Source: Blastomyces gilchristii SLH14081
Lineage: Eukaryota; Ascomycota; Eurotiomycetes; Onygenales; Ajellomycetaceae
Assembly: GCF_000003855.2 (NCBI RefSeq)
Contig: NW_003101682.1
Coordinates: 7,393,314-7,457,313 of the forward strand
Reading direction: 5' to 3'
Length of the DNA stretch: 64,000 bases
Part shown: piece by piece, positions 32,367 through 44,249 of the stretch
Position numbering within the stretch: the stretch's first letter is position 1
How the letters are laid out: each line of letters starts with the position of its first letter
Translations under genes and position numbers: made by a program
The notes under the pieces: generated by a model
Told to the model about the DNA's origin: nothing
The model's input: the letters and a program-made list of their open reading frames with translations, nothing else
The model's database searches: none

Positions 32367-33386
32367 CTAATCACACGTCCCATAATTCATTTCCGCCCTC
32401 TTTTCACCATCACTATCTGCCGTAGGAGCCGTGATGAGCCGCCTCTCTGGCCCAGATAGGTGAATGGCCGGTCTCCGACGCCTCCACCCCCACGACGCCA
32501 ACCTCGTACTCACAAAAGCGTAGGCGAAATCCGCCCCTTCCACAATCACAATGGAGATGAGGAACAGAAGTACCAGTGCACAAACGATAAATGTCACCAC
32601 CCAGGCGGGCCTCTCAGATACCCAGATGATGAGCTCATCGATGGTATCCATCGTTTTGAGTACAGTGAAGAGGTTGGTATCATGGTTATTTGCTGTCGCT
32701 GTCATTGTTGCTTGTGGCGATGTTGCGAGGTAAAGGGTAGGGAGTGATGATGATGATGCGATGCTTGAGGTTGCGAGTGCTGGAATATTCGAGATGATAG
32801 GAGGTTTGATATCGGACACTGCGCTGATCGGGAAGTGTGTAAGGGATTCCTTTGTGAATCCTGCGGATGTCAATGTTACCTGGGAGCTGGAGGTAGGACT
32901 CGCGCTGTCCCCGAATCGATGCGCCTGATATGTAAGAGAGGTGGTTGGCAATGGTTTGTCGTGGATCGTTGAGTACAGTTCAGGTGATAATGAAGACGAT
33001 TGGTCTGGATACCCGATGTCGATCAGCTCTTGTATGGACTGTATCAGGCCATCAGCAGCTGGCCACTTTTCGTTAAGCCAGAGGATGATTTTTCGCAGTT
33101 CCTTGTCGGATATGTGGTTTAGGTTTAGATCTCTGAGTAGTTTGAGCTGGCGTGTACTAAGTGCCTGCTGCGAAGAAGTGATGCTGAGTTGTCGGCTACC
33201 TGTCAAAACAACAGACTGGGTTTGATATGATGAAGTGTGTGAAGAGGAATTGTCGAGGTCAGTGTCTGCCCTGGGGATACCGATACTTGATCGCCGGGGC
33301 CGTATATTGGGCGAGGCGGGGGCGGCAAGGGCGGCGTGCACAAGTAATAGAGACTGAAGGAGGGAGATTGGTTTCATCTCATACAT
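32367..33386 (-). CDS. single-pass secretory-pathway membrane protein, unknown function
   Basis: Single exon, up to 339 residues; the second ATG at 33377 gives the cleaner signal peptide MKPISLLQSLLLVHAALAAP. The region to about residue 260 is Ser/Thr-rich and predicted lumenal, with a more ordered part (LSTRQLKLLRDLNLNHISDK then ELRKIILWLNEKWPAADGLI) that looks helical. A transmembrane helix covers about 262-283 (WVVTFIVCALVLLFLISIVI), followed by an Arg-rich cytoplasmic tail (SWGWRRRRPAIHLSGPERR). Type I topology at the plasma membrane or Golgi is inferred. The family is not recognised. Confidence 0.7.
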   Translation of the reverse strand: MYEMKPISLLQSLLLVHAALAAPASPNIRPRRSSIGIPRADTDLDNSSSHTSSYQTQSVVLTGSRQLSITSSQQALSTRQLKLLRDLNLNHISDKELRKIILWLNEKWPAADGLIQSIQELIDIGYPDQSSSLSPELYSTIHDKPLPTTSLTYQAHRFGDSASPTSSSQVTLTSAGFTKESLTHFPISAVSDIKPPIISNIPALATSSIASSSSLPTLYLATSPQATMTATANNHDTNLFTVLKTMDTIDELIIWVSERPAWVVTFIVCALVLLFLISIVIVEGADFAYAFVSTRLASWGWRRRRPAIHLSGPERRLITAPTADSDGEKRAEMNYGTCD

Positions 33387-34790
33387 ATATATAAATATAT
33401 ATGTACAGTACGTTTTTCTCGTCCTCCAAGTCTCACGTCGTTTGATCTATCACCAACGGGATTGGTGTGGAGATTGCTCCAACAAAGTCAAATCCACCCA
33501 AACAGATCTGCAGCTCCGGTGATGGAGACCTGCGTTCTCCTTTTCGTCCTTGTTTTGCACCGTCTCCGTCTTTATTATGGTTTTTCTGTGGCTTTTCCCC
33601 CTTCCCTCTCTCAGCTCAAGAGACTTCTTCAAGTGATGTCAACTAGCTTGGAAACCTAGGCAACATTGAGATGCAGAAACGGGAACAACAAGTACCACTC
33701 GAGTCAGATCACGCAGGGGACGGAATGAGAAATACAATTTACCACCAACGGCTGCGACAGCCCAGTAGGCACAAATGGGAAACCTGTTATTCAAACATCT
33801 TCAAACAAACAAAAAATGTGATGAATAGATCAGCACTCGATGCGAGCTGGTAACATTATTGTGCAGGGCAACAATATCTCTCGGCAGGGAAATAGGAGCG
33901 GAAGCAGACCCAATCGCTGGGGGCGAGGGACATATACCTAAGGTATATATATATATATACAACTCTAAATTCCCACCTTGGTCGTATAACTATATGTGTT
34001 CTGCGTATCGTACTATATATGTAACATGTAAAAGCGTAGGCCTGTAACGGAGTATTGTTCGGACACATATTACCACCCATTGGATATCCCGTGTCCTATA
34101 CCGTACTTCGCACAGTTCCCAATATCAGCTTTTTTTTTGAATGAACCATTCGGGAACAGGAACAGGAACAGGAAACATCCGTCCATGGATTCCTGGGCCT
34201 TTGGTCGCGTTTTAGTGGGCCATGTGCGTTGACAAACCATTTCTGCTGGTTAACTTGATTAGCTGGAAGCTAAAATAAGAGGCGGAACTGGAGAGCTTTC
34301 TTCGATTGAACTGAACATGGGAAAATACTTCTTCTCATTGGCTGCGGTGTTTGAAAATTACGACCCACCGTCGATTCCTTGAGACAGAGACCTTCTGTCA
34401 TGTCTTTGTCTTTTTATACTCTCCTACAGAGCAAAGTTTTCGTCTCTTCGCCAGATTTCCGCTGGTTATATCCGGACAGTCTATGCGAGCGCAAAAAGAG
34501 ACTCAGGCCCACGATCCAGGTGGGAATTACCCACTCCTCTGCTACGAACTACAACATGATACAATATCAGGAGAAATAGTATCTAGCGAAACCAGCAGCA
34601 ATGTTCATCCTTGCAAGAAATCTCGCTCTGTTCCATCCGTCTCGCGGAAATTCCCCCAGTTTTCCGCCTAAAAGCCCGTCTTTCCACGGCTATATTTAGC
34701 CTTTGTGGGGGAACATAACATAATCAACCACCTAATGCTTGTTTCCACCTAACGCTCGCTATTTCGCTACTTCTATGATGGAATCAATCC
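33387..34790. other. intergenic, edge of the gene-bearing block
   Basis: No supported gene. Small frames at 33,450-33,660, 33,860-34,080 and 34,351-34,671 lack domains. Composition is normal until about 34,780 and then turns abruptly AT-rich, which marks the isochore boundary. Confidence 0.5.
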
Positions 34791-35778
34791 AACAATATCT
34801 CAACAATGCAATTAGATTTTAAGATAAAATATTATATGATGAAAATATATACATAGAATTATATATAAAAATATATAGCTAATCTTATAGATGCTTATTT
34901 AGCTTCATAACTCACCTAGAACATGAAATCTTGAATGAAGACAGATTCAATAAATAGACAGTTATCAAATCAACAGTGATTATAATATTGTCAGAATTCT
35001 CTGACAGTGAATTCATGAGTACTCTAATAGGGCTCTGAAAATATGATTTAGTCACTCTTTATAAAATTAAGAATCTACTTTTCTGATTAGAAAAATGATT
35101 TTTAAACACTTTAATTTTATTCTTATCTAACTATGATTGTAATTATACTACAGCTTATTCTTTCTTCTCTTTTTACTCTTAAGTCTTTCTTACATCTCTA
35201 AGCTTCTTTTTAATCTGTTATTAAGCAGCTCTGGTAGTCTTATTTATCTCTCTTTACTTCTTTACTATCTGATGAGCAGTATCTCATTATATTCACTACT
35301 TTATAATATCTATCTTCTTTTATTTCTTAAGAATAGTATGTTATAACTTAATATTCTTTTTACAAGTCTGTTTATTCTTTTTAACAGCTTTATTCACTAC
35401 TGTTTACTTATAGATATACTGTATCTTTACTAATAAAAAGAACTATATTAATAATAAATTTGAAGAATTTAATAACTTTATAACTTAGTTATACTTATAA
35501 TATCTTCTTTCTTAATTAAAAGCTTACTGCAGCTGTCTGTTCTCTATTAAAAGAATCTCTTTATTAAGAGTAAGATTTTCACTTATATAAATCAGTTAAT
35601 TGAGATTACTAGATATTTAATACTACTACTACTTAACTTACTTAATTACTTTTTATATATTAATAATAGAAGTAGATGTTTTTAATCTATATTATATATC
35701 TGAGAGAGTGTAAGATCTTGCAAGCTTTTTAAGAATCTATTTTAAATTAAATGAATATAGATCAGCAGCAGTAAATAT
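34791..35778. other. AT-rich, RIP-type DNA before element A
   Basis: About 1 kb of CpG-poor, stop-rich DNA with no LTR or gag-pol similarity that I can see. It probably belongs to an older, unrecognised repeat into which element A inserted, since the sequence right of element A is equally eroded. Confidence 0.4.
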
Positions 35779-36134
35779 TATAAGAGATCTACACTGAATA
35801 GATTAATATAATATTGATAGATCTTATATAACAAAGAGAAAAATGTTAGAGAAGAAAAAGAAAGAGAAAGTGTGAGAATCAGTGATCAAAGTGAATATTT
35901 ATACATGTATGTGATGGTGTACACAGTGAGGCTTCAGAGTGGAAGAATCTATACATGTTTATAACAGCTGAGAATCAGCAATCAAGAGTGACTAAGAATT
36001 GAAGTGTACACAGCTGAGAATTGATAATTGAGAGTGACTGAGAATCAGAGCATACATGTTCAAGAATGAAGTGATTGAAATCTGTGAAGTGTAATGAAAT
36101 AGTCTATATGATTGATTGAGTGCAGTCTGTCATA
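35779..36134 (-). repeat. 3' LTR of element A
   Basis: 356 bp, paired with 41217-41572. In minus-strand sense its ends decay from TGTGAC...TTACA to TATGAC...TTATA. CpG is almost absent. Confidence 0.9.
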
Positions 36135-36169
36135 TTAGTTTCTCTCTTTCAGAAGCAGTTCTTATCAGT

Positions 36170-39100
36170 CAAGAACTACTGTTTCAGATAATGCAGAACT
36201 TGAAGTTCAGATCAGTTAATTATAGCTGACTCATTTCATGAGATATTATCAGCTGTGACTGTAAGATCTCTTATCAAGAATATTCTCAATCTCTTACTCA
36301 AGCTCATTATCTTCTTCTATAATGCCTGATAACTGTCAGTTGAAAGTCAGTTGAGAAGAGAACAGATTGATGATAGTGCAGTGAAGCAAGCTTATATGAA
36401 AGACATTATAAATCTCTGATAATATATTAAGATAATAGTTATGACTATCTAGAACTTCTATCACTTTATACATAATATAATAATAATTCAGTATATAAAA
36501 TGAATATGTGATCTGTATATTCTTAAGATTCAATTATACAAGATCTTCTATCTTCTACTGCTCTGTGAGATCTTATTGAATATTAATTTAATCTTCTTAA
36601 TCTTGTTTAGTACTTGTCATGAAGGCTTCTACTCAGTTATAGATATCTTAGAGTTTTATCACTATATTATCAGTGATCTGAATTGAACTGTAGAGATTCA
36701 GTATGAACTGTGTAATCTCTAGAAGATTTAATATCTTCATATAATAACTGTGTGTAAAAAAGAACAGACTTATATCTGTTAAAATAACATCTTAATCATT
36801 GATAGCAATCTCTGTATATAGAAGAAGATTATATTAATCATCTTATAAGTAATTACAGAACTTATAAAGATAATTCTTCATAGTCTGAATTGTCTGTTCT
36901 GACATATCATCAGTCTCAGAGTGATAGACAGTTAACAGACAGTGTATAATCTTAAGAACTTGACAGATTCTTGTTCAGAAAGTACTCATAAATTAACAGT
37001 TCTAATCTGATATTATAGATCTCAGTAATTCATATATCTGATAGAACAGACTCTGTAGAAAGGCTTCAGTGACTTATTTAATATTTATCTTATTACAAGA
37101 TTTCAATATTACATCTTTACTCAATTGATTTATAATGATCAGAATGTTTCTACAATTCTTACTCTCAGATAGATTAATAGTGAAGTCAATTACTACATCT
37201 CATCAGATTCTATTAGAGATATTAAGTGATTTTAATAGATCTTTTCTATAGTTCTTTTATAAGATAATGAAAGAACAGTGATTGTAATTTCAGATAAAGT
37301 GTCTGATACTGTTTAATATCTCAGATTAGTAGAACTCTCAGAAGATTATTCTATGCAGTTATTCATGATCTGAATAATCAGTTATATATGAATCATGCAT
37401 CTCTTACATTATTCAGATGTGTAAGAATTCAGAGTGAGAGACTCAGTATTGTTCACAGAATTATAGAGTATTATTATCATTGATTGAATATTCTGAGATA
37501 TCAGTTCTTATATGTAGTTCTGAGAGAAATCAGAGTGCTTCTTAATATACTGCTTTAATAAGAATCTGAAGAAGTTCATCAGCCTGAGCTGCTGTATATC
37601 ACAGTTTATTCAGTGTAGAGAAAGTGAAGATATTAATATCAGTGTCAGTTCAGAGAGTGAGTATTTTAATCAGAGAAGTGTGTATAGTGTCATGAATTGT
37701 TCTATCTTAATTAATCAATATCTTCAGATCTAAGAGCTGATACTCTCAGTTCATTCAGCACATGTCTGTCACATTGAACAGTATATCTTGTTCTTGTTAT
37801 GAGAGAGTGTCTGTCATTGAGTTCTGACTGTCAAGGCAGTAGTGTATCATAAAATGAAAGCAGCTTAGAAATTCAGATCATCATATCTATCATTCAGTGA
37901 GTTTATAAGTCATTATAAAGTGCTTGAGATTCTTATAATCTATGATTATCTCAAATTTGAAGATACTTCAGAGTTCAGAGTCTTATTCTTCTAGACAGTG
38001 TATAATTATGAGAAGTTTCTTATTATAGATCTCATAGTTGTATTTAATGAGACTCAGTTTCTTAGACATGAAGATGCATGATTGTAAGACATCTTCATCA
38101 TCATATTATAATATAGCTTCTTCTATGACATAGTCAGAGAAATCAGCTTCAATAACTATCTCATGATCAGAATTGAATATTATTAGCAGAGAGATATTAA
38201 TGAACATCTTCTTTATTTATATAAATGCAGCTTCAGTGTCTGCTGATCATTGAAATACTGAGTCTTTCTTAGTAAGTTCTGTAAGTGATCTCATAATATC
38301 TGAGAAGTTTTATATAAATCACTGATAGAAGTTAGTGAATTCAATAAAGCTTTGTACATCTTTCATAGTATGTGAAGCCTCTCACTTGAGAATAGCAGAG
38401 ATCTTCTCAGAATTCATTTGAATTCTCTTACCAGCTTCTATGATAAAACCTAGGTATTTTATACTCTTGACTTTAAAATCACACTTGTCAATATCTATTA
38501 ATAGTTCTATCTCTTGTAATTATTGTAATATCTTCTGCATGTGTTCTTGATGTTCTTTTCTGAATCTGTCAGTGAAGATGAGAATGTTATCTAGATATAC
38601 AGATACAAACTTATCAAGGAAATCTCAGAGTGCTCAGTTGATATACTTCTGAAATATACTAAGAGTGTTAGTCAGTTCAAAGAGTGTGACTACTCATTCA
38701 AAGAGATTATAACATGTTCAGAATGCTGTAAACTATTCATCTTCTTCAGTAATATAAATCTTATGAAATACAGTGATGATATCTAACTTTGTAAATCATT
38801 GAGCTTATCTGATATATGCTAGAATTTCATTGATAAGAGATAAGAGATAACAATCTTTCTTTATCAATCTGTTCAGATCTCAATAGTTCACATAGAATCA
38901 GAGTTCTTTATCTGACTTCTTTGTAAAGAGAATAGAAGCTGCAGTGAAAGAGTTATTAATATATATAAATTCTTTATTCAACAGATCATTGAGTGTCTTT
39001 CAAAGAAGAAAAAGTTCATCTTAAGACATATTATAAAGAAGGTCTCACAGTGACTTAAGATTCTTATCATTCTTCTTTTCTAACTTGATACTGTGATTCA

Positions 39101-40638
39101 CTTCTGAGTCTTATAAAGAAGGTATATTCATAATATTATCTTATCAGAAGACATCTAGATATTCATGATATTATTGAGAGAGTTTTGTGTGAGAATCTGT
39201 TATTGTAGTACAGAATAACTTTTCTAGAGCTTTCTTGATATCAGTCAGACTGACAGAATAGATTGATATATAATTCTGTCATTAATAACTTTATCAGTGA
39301 CTCTGTCAGTGATTTTGATGATGACTTCTTTTTCAGAGCATTTTATAAGTGTTGACAGAGATCTGTGTAAGATTCATAGTCTTGTAAATATCATCTTCAT
39401 GAATTCTATCATTATTAGAGAATATTAAGCTTCTGTTTTAAGCATTCAATAAAATGCCTTGTTCAGATAGTCAGGCAAGTTCTAGTATAAGATTATAGTC
39501 AAGATTCTCAAATTTGTATGTATAGACATCTTCACATTAATGTTCTTTAACATCTATGTTTAGTTTCATTATATAATAAGTGTGAATGTCTTTTAAATCA
39601 TCAAATTCAGTGAGAAGTTGAGATCTTGATAAGAGAATATACTGAAGATTATAATATCTTACAATTGAGATTTAATTATTATGTAATAACATAGACTGCT
39701 GTCTATCATGACTTTCATATTATACATATTATCTATCACAGTAGATACAAGAATCACATTCATTGTTATTTTCTCTTCAAATTATCATTGTCTGACCTCT
39801 TCAAGCTTCTGCTTGTGAATTTGAACAGAAGCTAATCTTTTCTCTGTTTTATCAGAGCATTCTCATAGTTATCTTCTGAATTCTTCTCTAATATAACATG
39901 ATTGACACAGACAGATACTGATTCATTCTTTGAATAAGAAGGTATGTAGACTGATTGACAGTTGAAAGTAATATGCTCTGATCAGTTACAGTTAATACAC
40001 ACTTCTTATTGACATTGATTGATGACTTCTTCAGGAGTGATTTCAGAGACTCAGAAGCCTATTCAGACAGTGAAGACTCTTGTGTATACATAGACATTTG
40101 AGTCTACTCAGTTCATAGCATCTGCATTATTATTATTATTTCTCAGCACAGATGTGTAAGTGTAACATCTTCTATCACTGTTCTGTATACTCTTGAGCTT
40201 GATAAGATGATTGTTCAATATCTGAAGCTGTGTGCAGAAATCTTCATAAGTCTGGTCTTCATCTATACTTATAAGAGTCTGTAAGAGTTCAAAAGTTAAT
40301 GTCTTCTTAAGCATATTAATCTTTATTTAATTCTTTCAAGATTGATCATCTACTTCTAGAATCTTGATATTGAAGTCAGAGATGAATATTATAAGAGAAG
40401 TGTTTCTCTGTTAAGTACTCTATAATCAATCTAACACTTTCTATTGCATGGTAGTGTCTCAGAACAGAATATCAAGATGTTTCATAATATTATCAGATAT
40501 TCATAATACTGATTCATATGCTTTCATTTATGAATGAAACTTCTGTTTCATGTGATTCTTTAATTACTCATTGATATATCAATCTTGATTGATTAATGAA
40601 CTGATGACATCTTCATCTATACTCAGTTTTACAAGCAT
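36170..40638 (-). pseudogene. gag-pol relic of element A
   Basis: gag begins at ATG 40638-40636 (MLVKLS...). Near 40,108-40,314 the gag part MLKKTLTFELLQTLISIDED is readable. The reverse-transcriptase active site Y-L-D-N is at 38586-38597 (minus). The end of pol around 36,336-36,533 shows NVFHISLL, matching the x-VFHVSLL- of Gypsy polyproteins before a chromodomain-like tail. Many in-frame stops make it non-functional. Confidence 0.85.
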
Positions 40639-41216
40639 TTTCATTCTCCACGATGAGTAGAGAGTGAGATTGAAAGTATTGAAATATGTAAAAGTATCTA
40701 AGTATTCTTTCAGCACTTTTATATTTAATTCTATAGATGTTGAAATTGCATGAGTTTCTTGTTATGATAATTATTAAATCTCTTTATATTGATATTGTTA
40801 AGTTGCATGCATATCAGCTATTTATTGTTATTGTAATTTCAACATTGCTTAAAGCCACTGTGATATTATATCTATGCTTGTGTTCAAGAATTCTCTTATA
40901 TTATCATTAGATATGATTATATCATTTATTAAATATGTAATATCTGTGAAATCTGAAGAAGTATAATTATATAAATATCTCATACATCTGAGATGTCAGA
41001 ACTCTCAGATCTTTCACTGATATTCTCTTTATAAGATCTTGTTCTCTTTGTAAGATCTTGTTACAGAGTCAGAGTGACTGATGAGTAAGCTTCTATCTAA
41101 GAACTCAGTATCTGCTTAACTGTTTGACTGTTTCTCTATTTCTTATATGTTGTTGCGCATTTGAATATCTCAGTGAGTAATTATTTCTAATAAGAAGATG
41201 ATGAATGTTTTTCTAG

Positions 41217-41572
41217 TATAAGAAGCCTATACTGAATAGATTAATATGATATTGATAGATCTTATATAACAAAGAGAAAAACATTAGAGAAGAAAAAGAA
41301 AGAGAAAGTGTGAGAATCAGTGATTGAAGTGAATATTTATATGCATATGTGATGGTGTACACAGTGAGGCTTCAGAGTGAAAGAATCTATACATGTTCAT
41401 AGCAGCTGAGAATTGGTGATTGAGAGTGGCCGAGAATCAGAGCGTACACAGCCGAGGATCAGCGATTGAGAGTGGCCGAGAATCAGAGTGTACGCGTTCA
41501 AGAATGAAGCGGTTGAAATCTGTGAAGTGTAACAGAATAGTCTATATGATTGATCAGGCGCAGCCTGCCACA
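41217..41572 (-). repeat. 5' LTR of element A
   Basis: 356 bp, partner of 35779-36134. It keeps several CpG sites (for example CGTACACAGCCGAGG) that are TpG/CpA-derived changes in its twin. It includes a 46-bp tandem duplication. Confidence 0.9.
41403..41494. repeat. 46-bp tandem repeat, two units, inside an LTR
   Basis: Units 41403-41448 and 41449-41494 share GATTGAGAGTGGCCGAGAAT; the differences are almost all transitions. Copy number of this unit explains most LTR length differences in the family (281 to 356 bp). Confidence 0.8.
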
Positions 41573-42552
41573 AATATAGATATAATATTTAAAGATATAA
41601 GTATCTTTATTTTAATACAAATGAAAATAGCTTGTTAAAAAAGAGCGCTTTAATAATGTATATAAATTTTATTTCANNNNNNNNNNNNNNNNNNNNNNNN
41701 NNNNNNNNNNNNNNNNNNNNNNNNNNNNNNNNNNNNNNNNNNNNNNNNNNNNNNNNNNNNNNNNNNNNNNNNNNNNAGTTTTTATTTATTTATTCAGTTG
41801 CTTAAAATATAATTTATTTAATAATTTAAATATTTTAATATCTAGTAGCTGTAATCAGTGTGTAGAGTAAGAAGATAGAATAGTAAGTAGAATCTGATTT
41901 CAATCTATACAATTAATGAATGTTATATTAATATAAGAAGAATAACTATTTAATATAAGAAGTTTATATCTACACTTAGCTTTCTTTTTTATAAGAGATT
42001 CAAAGATCTTTTTTAATTATATTAATTTATATTCATTATTACTTTATTCATTTTTTAAAGTAGTAAAGTAGATCTGATTCTTTTCACTATTAAAATTTTT
42101 AAGTCAGTTATCTTATATATCTCTTAATTCTTCTTAATATATAAGAGTAGATGAGAGAGCAGTTTTATCAGTATAAATTATAGTAAGTAAAGTTATAAAT
42201 TCTCTACTATTATTCTGATTGACATCTATTACAAATTCAGATTTAAAAGTGATAATTAATATAATATATTTAAGAGTGTGAATAAGTTTTAATAGAAATT
42301 CTTTTTTATCAAAGTTATAAATATTATCAGATTTAATATTATATTATATAATCTTTATCTGCAACTGTCAGATTAAGTAAGATTAAATTAGTAAAATAAT
42401 TATAATAAAGATAAAAAGATAATAAAAGTAAGAGATTAAATACAAGATCAAAGTAATGCTTGAAATTTATTAAATTATCAGCATTCTTATATTTTTAATC
42501 AATATTTTATAGATAAACTGACTTAATTACATTCTTGTAATATTAACAGAAT
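41573..42552. other. AT-rich DNA with assembly gap
   Basis: RIP-type, stop-rich DNA without LTR or gag-pol similarity. It begins with the second AATAT target duplication of element A and is broken by 100 N. Confidence 0.5.
41677..41776. other. assembly gap of 100 N
   Basis: Exactly 100 N, the conventional size for a gap of unknown length. Distance between element A and element C is therefore not reliable. Confidence 0.99.
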
Positions 42553-42864
42553 TGTGACAGACTGCATCTGATCAATTATATAGACTATTTCATTTCACTT
42601 CATAGATTTCACTAAAAGCTTCAATTCTCAGTTATCAATTCTCAGCTGAAAAACTCATGAAATTTCTATTCTTTTACTCTGAAGCTTTATCATATACAGA
42701 GAATCTCTATTCTTTTATCTCAAAGCTTTACTATGTATATGTATAAATATTCACTCTGATCACTGATTTCTGCACTTTCTCTTTTTTTCTTCTCTAACAT
42801 TTTTCACTTTGTTATATAAGATCTATAAATATTATACTAATCTATTCAGTGTAGGTCTTTTACA
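42553..42864 (+). repeat. 5' LTR of element C
   Basis: 312 bp, begins TGTGACAGACTGCATCTGAT and ends TTTTACA. It belongs to the sub-type with AAAAACTCATGAAATTTCTA in the middle, shared with element I and, inverted, with element E. Confidence 0.9.
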
Positions 42865-43492
42865 CTTGAAAAACATTCATCATTTTCTCATTAAAAATGA
42901 TTGTTCACATTTATTATCTTCTCATTTGAAATGATTACTTATTAAGAAGATATCTGAACACGTAATAATATATAAGAAATAGAGAAATAAATAATCAGTT
43001 AAGTGAACACTGAGTCTCTAAATAGAAGCTTACTTAACAGTCACTCTAACTCTGTAACAAGATCTCATAAAGAGAATAAGAGAATATCAGTGAAAGATCT
43101 GAGAGTTCTGATATCTTAGATATATAAGATATTTATATAATTACACTTTCAATTTCAAAGAACTCTCAAACACAGATATCATACATTGAATAAATAATAT
43201 AACTATGTTTAATAATAATATAAGAGAACTTCTGAATACAAGTATAAATACAGTGTTATAGTGACTCTAAGCAATATTGAAATTACAATAATAATAAATA
43301 GTCAATATGCATGCAACTCAATAATATCAATATGAGAAAATTTAATAACTAACTTAATAAGAAATTACTACACAGAAAATTTCAACACTAACTGAATCAG
43401 ATATGAATATATAAGTGCTGAAGAAATGTCTAGATGACTTTATATATTTTAATATATCTGATCTCACTCTCTACTCATTATAAAGATTGAAA

Positions 43493-43953
43493 ATACTTGT
43501 GAAACTAAGTGTAGATAAAGATGTCATCAGTTCATTAACTAATCAAGATTAATATATCAATGATCAATTGAAAGATTATGTAAGACAGAAGTTTTATTCA
43601 TAAATGAAAGCATATGAATCAGTGTTGTAAACATCTAATAATATTTTTAAATATCTTGATATTCTGTTCCAAGACACTGCTATGCAATAGAAAGTATTAA
43701 ATTGATTATAGAGTGTTTAACAGAGAAACACCTCTTTTATAACATTTATTTCTGACTTGAATACTAAGATTCTAGAAGCAGGTGATTAACCATAAGAGAA
43801 TTGAATAAAGATTAGTATACTTAAGAAGATACTAACTTTCGAACTTCTATAAGCTCTTATAAGTGTAGATGAAGACTTGACTTATAAAGACTTCTATATA
43901 TAACTCTGAATATTGAATAATTATCTTATCAAGCTTAAGAGTATATAGAATAG
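43493..43953 (+). pseudogene. gag relic of element C, first part
   Basis: The start codon is now ATA (43493-43495) where other copies have ATG. Sequence is collinear with gag of elements F and I up to GAGTATATAGAATAG, where element E is inserted. The remainder of gag is at 55875 onward. Confidence 0.75.
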
Positions 43954-44234
43954 TGTAAGAGGCCTACGCCGAATAGATCAGTATAATATATATAGGTCTT
44001 ATATAATAAAGTGAAAAACATTAGAGAAGGAAAGAAAAAGAAAGTGTGAGAATCAGTGATCAGAGTGAATATTTATATGCATACACAGTGATGTACACAG
44101 TGAAGCTTCAGAGTGAAAGAATAGGAATTTCTGTAGATTTTCAGCTGAGAATCAGTGACTGAGAATCAGAACAGTAGAAATCTGTGAAGTGTAATAGAAT
44201 AGTTCATATAATTGATCAGATGCAGTCTGTCACA
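43954..44234 (-). repeat. 3' LTR of element E
   Basis: 281 bp; plus-strand start TGTAAGAGGCCTACGCCGAA, end GCAGTCTGTCACA. Same length as its partner 55594-55874. Confidence 0.9.
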
Positions 44235-44249
44235 TTAGTTCTCTCTTTT

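Larger units (their letters stand above)
35779..41572 (-). mobile_element. Ty3/Gypsy element A, full length, degenerate
   Basis: 5,794 bp with two 356-bp LTRs and a 5-bp target duplication AATAT at 35774-35778 and 41573-41577. Read on the minus strand, the order is 5' LTR, gag relic, protease, reverse transcriptase, RNase H, integrase, C-terminal domain, 3' LTR, which is Ty3/Gypsy order. The frame is closed by many stops, mostly TGG-derived TGA or TAG as expected from RIP. The left LTR has lost nearly all CpG, while the right keeps several. Confidence 0.9.
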
